The notes under the pieces were generated by a model that was given only the letters and a program-made list of their open reading frames with translations, made no database searches and was not told the DNA's origin. From NCBI GenBank assembly GCA_045807765.1, contig JBJMGU010000106.1, positions 1 to 63,213 of the forward strand: a DNA stretch of 63,213 nucleotides. The letters run 5' to 3'. Shown here piece after piece: positions 17,248-24,453 of this stretch; position 1 is the first letter of the stretch, and each line of letters begins with the position of its first letter. A program made the position numbers and the translations under genes. The stretch comes from DATENM01 sp045807765 (GTDB taxonomy: Bacteria; Acidobacteriota; Blastocatellia; UBA7656).

Positions 17248-19197
17248 GTGAGCGCAGCTAAAACAGGTGTCAACGAAAAGGTCGAGACTCAGACCGCGTC
17301 GACGGCTCTCGGGTCGGCTCGAATCATCCCCCCAAGCCAAAGCGATTTCGCGAAAACGGACTTACGACAGACCGCCGGGAATTTCGCCGTTCAGCGGCTG
17401 CTTCGGAGCGGCGCAGTACAAGCGAAGCTATATGTCGGCTCACCGGGAGATGCGTACGAGCAGGAAGCCGACAGGGTGGCAGACCAGATGATGTCGCCGT
17501 CGCAGGTTCCTGCGGTGCAGCACAAGTGTGCGGCTTGTCAGGAAGGAGCAAACTGCCCGAAATGCGAAGAGAGGGAAAGACTTCAAACCAAAGAAGCGCC
17601 GGGCCACACGCCTCACGTGACTCAAGATGTCGAATCGTCGCTGGCTTCTCTGCGAGGCAGCGGCCAACCGCTGTCTCCTTCGATTCGGGCTCTGTTCGAG
17701 CCGCGCTTCGGCAGGGACTTCAACGAGGTGCGGGTGCATGCCGACGCCCAAGGAGCTAAGACGGCGAGCGCCATCAATGCAAGGGCGTTTACAGTGGGAA
17801 AAAATATCGTGTTCGGCGCTGACCAATATTCACCGAACACTCGGGACGGCCAGTTGCTGCTTGCGCACGAGTTGACTCACGTCGTTCAACAAGAGGGCTC
17901 GGCTGGGGGGCCGATACAGCGCGCTCCAGTGGTTCCGCCAACGCCCCAGAAACTCCCGCCCGGCGTGCTCGACGCCAGTTACTTCCTGCTCCAGGGCAAT
18001 CTCCCGAAGGCGACGGGGACCGTGCAAACGCAGGTCCAATCGAGCGGCACGGTGCGCATCCTGGGTCCACGACTCGACTGGACTGAGACCATTTCCATGG
18101 CTAAAGACAGCCCTACCGGTCACGCTACGGAAGTGGGCTTTATGCAAACGCTCATGTCGTCGAGCCGCCAAGCCATCTATCAGAGCGGTCCCGCTTCATT
18201 CAAATACACGATTCGGACGCCGCAAAGCCGGGACGTCGCTTTCTCGGTGGCTTCCGAGAAAATCACCGGGTCGCGCGGCAGACCGATGTACGAGGAAGGC
18301 GAGGAGGTGAGATCGCCCGGCGGCTTTTATGCGGATACCGATACGGTCGTAACCAATGCCTCCGGCATAAAGGAAGCGATGAAAGGCCGAGCGTCTTTGT
18401 CTACCAACCAAGGCGCTTCAGAGACGATTAATATGTTCGACCAGCCGAGTTTCACGGCCCCGACATTCCGGGATGGCGCGGCACTCACCGGCACAGCGGG
18501 CAAGGAAAGTTTTCGGCTTTCTGTGGTGGCTAAGGAGCCGGGCAAGGCGCCCGTCCCGTTGAAGAACTACGATTGGGACTTCGACTGGAGCCAGAGCATT
18601 AATGTCTCCGTCCCCTCCGGGCCAACGGCTACGGGCGGCACCGGGATCAATCTCACACAGACACCGGACGGCGCGCCCCAACTCGAGGGCGATCCTCCGC
18701 ACCATCTCGGCAAGGCGTGGTACGAATTCGCTGACCTTGCGGCGGCAAAAAGCGCCAGCACCGACATCCTGATTATGAATCTGACGCTGGCTAAAGCGGC
18801 GGGTGACCTGGTGTCGCATGGGTTCACCGTCGAGGCGCTAAAGGCCCGCAATCCTGCCCTCACGGTCAATGTCACCTGCACGGAGACCGCGAGCTGGGTC
18901 GGGAAGGACAAGCTCGAAGTCAGCGTGCTTGGGGCTGCCCGCAGCGGTGCTACACCGGTCGTCATCGGCAAAGATGATACAACAACAGTTAAGTTCAACC
19001 TGCTGGATGTCTACCCGGACCCGGCCGCTATCGACGGCGGTTCCAAGCTCAAAGTAATCATTGCGGTGGCATCTGATATAGGCTCACCCAGCGGCTCGGT
19101 GTCGGCCCCTTATCCGTTCAGGCCGATCCCGTTGACCACGTTGGAGATTGGCAACCTCGACGCCGGGACTTACCTGGTCATCGGCTTCCTTAGCTAG
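17248..19197 (+). CDS. DUF4157 eCIS cargo candidate, C-terminus unrecognised
   Basis: 649 residues, GTG start at 17248 with GAGG upstream. The first 215 residues closely parallel the preceding protein: NEKVET, TAGNFAVQRLL, QAKLYVGSPGDAYEQEADRV, cysteine cluster KCAACQEGANCPKC, then DUF4157 ending in HELTHVVQQ (HExxH at 207-211). The remaining 420 residues are beta-rich with Thr/Ser/Gly and no motif I can name. Landmarks are YFLLQGNLP, FKYTIRTP, a DWDFDWSQSINVSV stretch near 440-455, and a C-terminal domain with WVGKDKLEVSVLG and YLVIGFLS. It may be a new toxin or binding domain. The N-terminal similarity to its neighbour, including the upstream DNA, points to duplication followed by exchange of the C-terminus. 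Last gene of the forward eCIS block. Confidence 0.7.
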   Translation: MSAAKTGVNEKVETQTASTALGSARIIPPSQSDFAKTDLRQTAGNFAVQRLLRSGAVQAKLYVGSPGDAYEQEADRVADQMMSPSQVPAVQHKCAACQEGANCPKCEERERLQTKEAPGHTPHVTQDVESSLASLRGSGQPLSPSIRALFEPRFGRDFNEVRVHADAQGAKTASAINARAFTVGKNIVFGADQYSPNTRDGQLLLAHELTHVVQQEGSAGGPIQRAPVVPPTPQKLPPGVLDASYFLLQGNLPKATGTVQTQVQSSGTVRILGPRLDWTETISMAKDSPTGHATEVGFMQTLMSSSRQAIYQSGPASFKYTIRTPQSRDVAFSVASEKITGSRGRPMYEEGEEVRSPGGFYADTDTVVTNASGIKEAMKGRASLSTNQGASETINMFDQPSFTAPTFRDGAALTGTAGKESFRLSVVAKEPGKAPVPLKNYDWDFDWSQSINVSVPSGPTATGGTGINLTQTPDGAPQLEGDPPHHLGKAWYEFADLAAAKSASTDILIMNLTLAKAAGDLVSHGFTVEALKARNPALTVNVTCTETASWVGKDKLEVSVLGAARSGATPVVIGKDDTTTVKFNLLDVYPDPAAIDGGSKLKVIIAVASDIGSPSGSVSAPYPFRPIPLTTLEIGNLDAGTYLVIGFLS

Positions 19198-19287
19198 CTG
19201 ACGTCATACACCTTGCTTAAGCAATCGTGCCCTATCGATCCGATCTGCGTGGCATTAGGCTGAGACTGGCGTGTTTCTGAGGAGTAG

Positions 19288-20208
19288 TCAACTTGGAGTC
19301 TGGCGTCCGATGTCGCGTTGAACCTGACGTTGGATTTTGTTCAACAAGTCTCGCAGCTTGCTCAACTGTTCTATGAACTCCAAAGACGAGACCGATGAAC
19401 GTTCTGGATTGGTGTTCAGGCTGCCGCCCGGCCTTGCGACCGTCTCAAGCTCATCGGCGCGAATTTGGTTGTAAAGTTCGACGGTTCTTTTCGCCGGTTT
19501 CACCTCCAGCTCTTCGTCCAGCGCGGTGACGCATCGCGCGTACTGGCGCAACGCGGCGGTTCGATCACCTGCAAGATAGTAGAGCCTCATCAGCCGCCGA
19601 TGGGTGCATTCGCGAGCCCGCTCATAGCGAAGCACTCGATGGCCATAGGTGAGTTCCGCTTCATAATCGTTGTGAATTTCACACCAGCTCATCAGCTTAT
19701 CGAGCATCGTCAGATAGCCGCTCTGCAGCCGCTCGCGCTCGTAGACGCACCAATCCTGATAGCAACCTTCGAGAAGGTCACCTTGATATAGCTGGACAGC
19801 GCCGCGCAACGCTTCAGCCTGGCAGTCATCCATCTCGGCACCTTGAACTCCGGAAACGGCCGCAAAGGCGCATTCAAAATCGTCGACATCCACCCAGAGA
19901 TCGACCGCTGGATTCCAATACATCCATTCCGCTTCGCTCAAAAAGAAGCCCTCGTTGCACGCCGGCACACATGGTTGTAAGGCGCGTTGGATCTCCCACA
20001 GAGTCTGCCGAAGATATTTCTTCGACTGGGCGGTACTGCTGTCGGCCCAGAACAGTCCGGCCAGCCTCTCCCGTGGATGAGGGTTGCGCCGATGGAGAAG
20101 CAGATAACAGAGCATCTCTCGCGCCTTGAGTCCATCGAGGCCATGCACGGTTTCCTCGCCGCAGGTGACCGACAACTTACCGAAGAGGCGGACGCTCAGT
20201 TGTGACAT
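19288..20208 (-). CDS. BTAD-domain (SARP/AfsR-type) transcriptional regulator
   Basis: 306 residues; ATG at 20208 with GGAG nine bases upstream. Residues 1-95 are an OmpR/SARP-style winged helix (LSVRLFGKLSV, LKAREMLCYLLLHR, ERLAGLFWADSS, YLRQTLWEIQRAL). Residues about 100-245 are the helical bacterial transcriptional activation domain (LLEGCYQDWCVYERERLQ, then RYERARECTHRRLMRLYY, LRQYARCVTALDEELEV). A 40-residue coiled-coil tail (FIEQLSKLRDLLNKIQRQV) ends the protein. There is no NB-ARC or TPR extension, so it is a short SARP-like activator. It is convergent with the last DUF4157 gene (90-base gap) and is the only regulator at this edge of the eCIS locus, so control of that locus is a reasonable guess but not shown. 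A long leader and a promoter-like site lie upstream. Confidence 0.85.
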   Translation of the reverse strand: MSQLSVRLFGKLSVTCGEETVHGLDGLKAREMLCYLLLHRRNPHPRERLAGLFWADSSTAQSKKYLRQTLWEIQRALQPCVPACNEGFFLSEAEWMYWNPAVDLWVDVDDFECAFAAVSGVQGAEMDDCQAEALRGAVQLYQGDLLEGCYQDWCVYERERLQSGYLTMLDKLMSWCEIHNDYEAELTYGHRVLRYERARECTHRRLMRLYYLAGDRTAALRQYARCVTALDEELEVKPAKRTVELYNQIRADELETVARPGGSLNTNPERSSVSSLEFIEQLSKLRDLLNKIQRQVQRDIGRQTPS

Positions 20209-20842
20209 TTGTTAGGCTCCTTTGTGCGGCGGTTGCCGAGAGCCCTTCCCACAGGGCTCAATACGTTTTTTGGTTAGTGAAAAACGCCGTTAGAGTCTGC
20301 GCCAGCGCCATCAAGCGCGGCGCTCATTCGCGGGATAGCTCAAAAACGCCGCGCGCATCGTGAGGTTTTCTTGTTGTCAGCTTCCATGCCGCCGCTCGAC
20401 AGGGTGCCCGATCTCGAACGGTCATAAGCAAAAAAGCAGGCTTGATGTATTCCAGAAGAGATAGCCTCACCAGGATGCGGGTTCGCAAGCCCTAATCCGC
20501 GCTACCTTAAACTTGCAAGCAGTTCAGAACGGGTTGTTTTGAACAGCGAGGATTCCGGTTAAATGCCAAAGGATCCCTGGTAACTCACTTACCTGAGAAA
20601 AGAGCGACGCAATACTAATCGGGCGAGGCTTATGATGTCAAGCAATCAAAAAGCTGTAAGGCAGACCGAAAACAAATCGAATAAACACGACATAAGCTCG
20701 AACAGAATTCCCTATGAATGTAGTGCAATCTAACCGCCTTGCGCTACCGGGCAGAGCCAATCAAAAACCGCTCTACGGATCGAGACAGTTTCGAACGGAA
20801 ACCTTCTCCATCAGCCTTTTCACTTTAGCAATTCATTGCAGT
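20209..20842. other. 634-base non-coding stretch upstream of the BTAD regulator
   Basis: No convincing gene on either strand; the only open frames are short and lack ribosome binding sites. It is more AT-rich than its surroundings between about 20400 and 20720. It holds a promoter-like pair on the minus strand (20612-20641), which would give a leader of about 400 nt before the regulator. It also holds a 7-bp hairpin GAGCCCT/AGGGCTC (20240-20259) followed on the plus strand by TTTTTT a few bases later. The decamer AAAAACGCCG occurs twice (near 20280 and 20342). Confidence 0.6.
20612..20641 (-). promoter_or_regulatory. Putative sigma-70 promoter for the BTAD regulator
   Basis: Read on the minus strand: TTGACA at 20641-20636, an 18-base spacer, then TAGTAT at 20617-20612. 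The -35 is a perfect consensus and the -10 matches four of six positions. The predicted start of transcription near 20605 leaves an untranslated leader of roughly 400 bases before the ATG at 20208. Confidence 0.4.
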
Positions 20843-21760
20843 CTATTGTGGCACCAGGAAGACGAGGGCGTCGGGCTCGACCGTCACCTCGATGGTCGCT
20901 GGCGGCGTGTGCGCGGCCATTGACGGGTCATCTTTATCGAGCCAGATTTTGTCGTCAACATGAACCTCTGAGCCCTGCCAGATCACTCGCAGATGTTTGC
21001 CGCGATGCACCGTCAGGGTTGGGCAAGCCTCTGACGAGTGGCGGCGCTGGCGCAGGTAATCGAGCATGGCAGCGCGCTCATGCTCGGCAACGAAAACAAA
21101 ATCAAGATAGCCGTCGCCGGGGTCGGCTTCGGGCGCTAATTGCAGGTTGGGGCCGACCGACTTGATATTCATCGCCTCGATCAAGACGTACTGGCCCGCG
21201 AAGCTCTGCCCATCAATAGTCACCGCGACGTTAGAGGGTGGGTACTCGGCAACCAGCGCTTCGAGCGCCTTGATGTCGCTGTGCAGTTTCTGATCCGGGT
21301 CATCGAAATCGATATCGTATTCGTCGTCAATCTCGTCAAGGATCGACATCAAGCCGCTGAACAGGCCCAGCCCGACGCCTTCGATAAATCGGCTCTCGCC
21401 TTTCGGGCCGCGCACCAACCCGACATCAAATCCCCGCGGTTGCGCCGCCGCCCAAGCATCGATCAACTGCTGCGGTGACCCCTCGATGCCAAGCGACCTG
21501 GCGATGTTGTTGGCCGTCCCGCAAGGCAGCACCGTTAGCGGAATGTTGTGCCCGAGCAGTTCCATCGCCGCCTTGCGCACTGTGCCGTCGCCGCCCGCAA
21601 CCACCACCAGATCGGTGGGCTCTTTCAATGCCGACTTATAATTCTTCTTCGAGGATCGGTATAAAACATCGTGCCCGGCGCGCTCAAGCAGCGCCGTCAA
21701 CTCACTGGCCGAGAATGATTCATCCCCGGCTGTTGGGTTGTAAATCAGTGTGACACGCAT
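20843..21760 (-). CDS. Diacylglycerol kinase-family lipid kinase (YegS-like)
   Basis: 305 residues, starting MRVTLIYNPTAGDESF. The diacylglycerol-kinase catalytic fold is shown by the nucleotide-binding stretch VVVAGGDGTVRKAAMELL and by LTVLPCGTANNIARSLGI, both diagnostic. The C-terminal half has the beta-sandwich pattern of the family (GVGLGLFSGLM, DGYLDFVFVAEHERAAMLDY, then VDDKIWLDKDDPS). Length is normal for the family. It would phosphorylate diacylglycerol or a related lipid at the inner membrane; the exact substrate (lipid, sphingoid base or phosphatidylglycerol) cannot be read from the sequence. It stands alone, divergent from surE. Confidence 0.88.
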   Translation of the reverse strand: MRVTLIYNPTAGDESFSASELTALLERAGHDVLYRSSKKNYKSALKEPTDLVVVAGGDGTVRKAAMELLGHNIPLTVLPCGTANNIARSLGIEGSPQQLIDAWAAAQPRGFDVGLVRGPKGESRFIEGVGLGLFSGLMSILDEIDDEYDIDFDDPDQKLHSDIKALEALVAEYPPSNVAVTIDGQSFAGQYVLIEAMNIKSVGPNLQLAPEADPGDGYLDFVFVAEHERAAMLDYLRQRRHSSEACPTLTVHRGKHLRVIWQGSEVHVDDKIWLDKDDPSMAAHTPPATIEVTVEPDALVFLVPQ

Positions 21761-21897
21761 TCGCAGACACCGCCTTTATCACAAGTCGCTTCAGCCGCTA
21801 ATGTGCAAGCCGGTGGCCAGAGCCGGGAAGGAACAGAAAATGCTTTTTCTATCAGCAGGGCCGGCAAGTGAGTAAGCGCCATTTGCAAAGAGGAAGC

Positions 21898-22629
21898 ATG
21901 AGAATACTGATTTCAAACGACGATGGAATTTACAGTCCGGGGTTGCTGGCGCTGGCCGAAGTCGCTTCGCGCTTTGGCGACGTATGCATTGTCGCGCCTG
22001 ACGTCGAACAGTCTTCGGTGAGCCACGCCATCACCGCCTCGCGCCCGCTGTCGTACCGGCGCACACCGCTGAAAGAGTTCCAGGCTTATCGCGTCAACGG
22101 CACACCCGCCGATTGCGTGGCGCTGGGCGCGTATAACTGGGAGAAGGTGGATGTGGTGTTGTCGGGCATCAATCTGGGAACCAATCTGGGAAACTCAATC
22201 TGGCATTCGGGCACACTGGCGGCAGCCAAACAGGCCGCCTTGCTCGGACTGCGCGGCATCGCTTTCAGCACGCCGGTGACCGAAGACGTGCCGGATTTCC
22301 CAAAGCTTGCGCCCCATGTCGCCCGCGTGCTGGAGATTCTGCTCGGCGAGCCGACCTTCAAACTGGTCAACGTCAACATCCCTGCGCAACCGCAGGGCCT
22401 GCGCTGGACGCGGCAATCCTGCCGCCAGTACGATGGCCGCGTTGTCCCCGGCACAGACCCGCTGGGGCGAAAGCACTTCTGGTTTACGGTCAAGCCGATT
22501 CAAGAGACCGAAGAAGGCACAGACCGCCGCGCCATAGAGCAGGGATACGTTTCGATCACGCCGTTGCGTCTCGACCTGACCAACGAGAAAGAGCTCGAAG
22601 AGGCGCAGTCACGCATTCCGCTTACGTGA
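21898..22629 (+). CDS. surE: 5'/3'-nucleotidase SurE
   Basis: 243 residues. Start chosen at ATG 21898 (MRILISNDDGIYSPGL), because the GAGG site lies directly upstream and SurE proteins begin at this beta-strand; the in-frame ATG at 21868 would add ten unconserved residues. Visible SurE signatures are the metal-binding DD in SNDDGI, VAPDVEQSSVSHAIT, the GTPADCVALG loop and SGINLGTNLGNSIWHSGTLA. It is a cytoplasmic metal-dependent phosphatase for nucleoside monophosphates, known from stress survival in other bacteria. Length is normal. It is divergent from the lipid kinase (137 bases between starts) and followed by a 129-base gap to the GH9 gene. Confidence 0.95.
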   Translation: MRILISNDDGIYSPGLLALAEVASRFGDVCIVAPDVEQSSVSHAITASRPLSYRRTPLKEFQAYRVNGTPADCVALGAYNWEKVDVVLSGINLGTNLGNSIWHSGTLAAAKQAALLGLRGIAFSTPVTEDVPDFPKLAPHVARVLEILLGEPTFKLVNVNIPAQPQGLRWTRQSCRQYDGRVVPGTDPLGRKHFWFTVKPIQETEEGTDRRAIEQGYVSITPLRLDLTNEKELEEAQSRIPLT

Positions 22630-22758
22630 AGAGTGCGGCAGTCACATTTTCAAAGCGCTTTCTGCAAATTCGGTTGCGGGCATTTTCCTTTGCGCCGCTT
22701 CAGTGATAAAAAGAGGGGTCTGCCGCTGCACACTCGACCGTAGCAGGAAAGCGAACCG

Positions 22759-24453
22759 ATGCGAATCTCTTGCAGCCATCTCCCCCGCACGACCGTTCCC
22801 GGCGGCTTTCGCCTTCAAGCCGTTCTCTTAATCATCACGCTTCTCGTCATCACGTTGCCGCTCACGGGCGCACGCGCCAGCGATGCGCCAATACGGCTCA
22901 ACACTCTCGGCTTTCTGCCCGATCACGACAAGCGCGCCTCGATTGCCGCGCCCTGCCAGGAGTTTAGCGTCATCGATGAGGCCAGCGGCATCGCCGCGTT
23001 TCGTGGCCACACCAGCGGCCCTGTCCGTAACGCCGACACCAGCGAAGACCTCTACGTCGCCGACTTCTCGGCGCTCAAGCGACCGGGACTCTATCATCTC
23101 GAAGTCGCAGAGGTCGGGCGCTCGGCGTCGTTCCGCATCAGTAGTCAGGTTTACAATTTCGCTTTCACTACGGCGGTGCGCGCCATGACCTTGTGGCGCT
23201 GCGGCACGGCGGTGCGCGGCAGTCACAACGGTATCGCTTACGCGCACGGCGCATGTCACCTCGAAGATGCATGGCTCGACAGCATAGGTGGCGGGCACAC
23301 GCGGCGTGACGCGACGGGCGGCTGGCACGACGCTGGCGACTATAACAAGTATGTCGTGAACGCCGGCGTTACGGTCGGCACGATGCTGCTGGCATGGGAG
23401 CAGTTCGGCAACCACTTGCGACGGCTGGCGCTCGGCCTGCCGGACAAGAAGGCCGGACTTCCCGATTACCTGAGCGAGATCAAATGGGAGCTGGACTGGT
23501 TGTTAAAGATGCAAGCGGCGGACGGCTCGGTCTATCACAAAGTCTCGACCAGACAATTCGGCCCGGCCATCTCGCCCGAACAGGAAAAGACCGAGCGTTT
23601 CATCACGCCGTCGAGCAGCGCCGCGACCGCTGACTTCGTAGCGATGATGGCCGCGGCGGCGCGCATCTATCAGCCTTTTGACAAGCTGTACGCGCGCCGC
23701 TGTCTCGAAGCGGCGCGCCGCAGCTACGCTTTCCTGCAAGCCCACACAGAGAATCATCCTGCCGACCTGACAGGCTTCAGCACCGGCGCGTATCAAACCA
23801 AAGACGACGACGACCGGCTCTGGGCGGCGGCTGAGATGTGGGAGACGACGGGCGAGGCGGCCTGTTTGGCTGATGTCGAAGCGCGCGCCGCGGGCAAAAA
23901 ATTCGACGCCAACTGGGGCTGGGGCAATGTCAGTAACCTGGGCCTGCTGGCTTATCTTTTCTCGAAGCGCAGCGGGCGACAGGCGGCGCTGGTCACAGAG
24001 CTGAAAGCCGCGTTGCTCGATGTCGCCGACGCCATCGTTCGCACACACGATGCGCACGGCTACGGTCGCACGCTTACGCTCTATTACTGGGGCTGTAACG
24101 GCGGCGTCGCCAATACCACTGTGCTGCTGCAATCGGCCAACCGTTTGACGCCGAAGCCGGCTTATATCGAAGCGGCGCTCGACGCGCTCGGTCACCTGTT
24201 TGGCCGCAACTACTACGGGCGCTCGTTCGTCACAGGGCTGGGCACAAACCCGCCGCTGCACCCGCATGACCGGCGCTCGATGGGCGAGCGCGACGCGCCG
24301 ACGTGGCCCGGCTATCTGGTCGGCGGCGGCTGGCCGAAAGCCACCGACTGGAAAGACGAAGCGCCGCGCTATCAGGTGAACGAGATTGCCATCAACTGGA
24401 ACGCCGGGCTGATCTACGGCCTCGCCGGATTTGTGAGTGAGCCTACAAAATGA
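22759..24453 (+). CDS. Secreted glycoside hydrolase family 9 (endoglucanase type)
   Basis: 564 residues; ATG 22759 with AGGAAAG upstream. A signal peptide covers residues 1-40 (VLLIITLLVITLPLTGARAS). An N-terminal Ig-like CelD_N domain follows (IRLNTLGFLPDHDKRASI, then YVADFSALKRPGLYHLEV), then the (alpha/alpha)6 GH9 catalytic domain. GGWHDAGDYNKYV supplies the catalytic base pair (D191, D194), and NEIAINWNAGLIYGL near the end supplies the general acid (E542). NYYGRSFVTGLG is the conserved substrate-cleft region. The enzyme inverts beta-1,4-glucan bonds (cellulose, xyloglucan backbone or mixed-linkage glucan). It overlaps the next gene by four bases (ATGA), so the two are translationally coupled and presumably act together outside the cytoplasm. 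Confidence 0.93.
   Translation: MRISCSHLPRTTVPGGFRLQAVLLIITLLVITLPLTGARASDAPIRLNTLGFLPDHDKRASIAAPCQEFSVIDEASGIAAFRGHTSGPVRNADTSEDLYVADFSALKRPGLYHLEVAEVGRSASFRISSQVYNFAFTTAVRAMTLWRCGTAVRGSHNGIAYAHGACHLEDAWLDSIGGGHTRRDATGGWHDAGDYNKYVVNAGVTVGTMLLAWEQFGNHLRRLALGLPDKKAGLPDYLSEIKWELDWLLKMQAADGSVYHKVSTRQFGPAISPEQEKTERFITPSSSAATADFVAMMAAAARIYQPFDKLYARRCLEAARRSYAFLQAHTENHPADLTGFSTGAYQTKDDDDRLWAAAEMWETTGEAACLADVEARAAGKKFDANWGWGNVSNLGLLAYLFSKRSGRQAALVTELKAALLDVADAIVRTHDAHGYGRTLTLYYWGCNGGVANTTVLLQSANRLTPKPAYIEAALDALGHLFGRNYYGRSFVTGLGTNPPLHPHDRRSMGERDAPTWPGYLVGGGWPKATDWKDEAPRYQVNEIAINWNAGLIYGLAGFVSEPTK

Noticed and set aside
11834..19197. DUF4157 domains as active zinc proteases
   Set aside because: HExxH is present in all three, but the third zinc ligand cannot be placed and the domain is best known as a marker of eCIS loci, so no protease activity is claimed.
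20714..20923. 69-residue plus-strand frame in the gap after the BTAD regulator
   Set aside because: No ribosome binding site, it runs into the minus-strand lipid kinase gene, and its composition is not protein-like.
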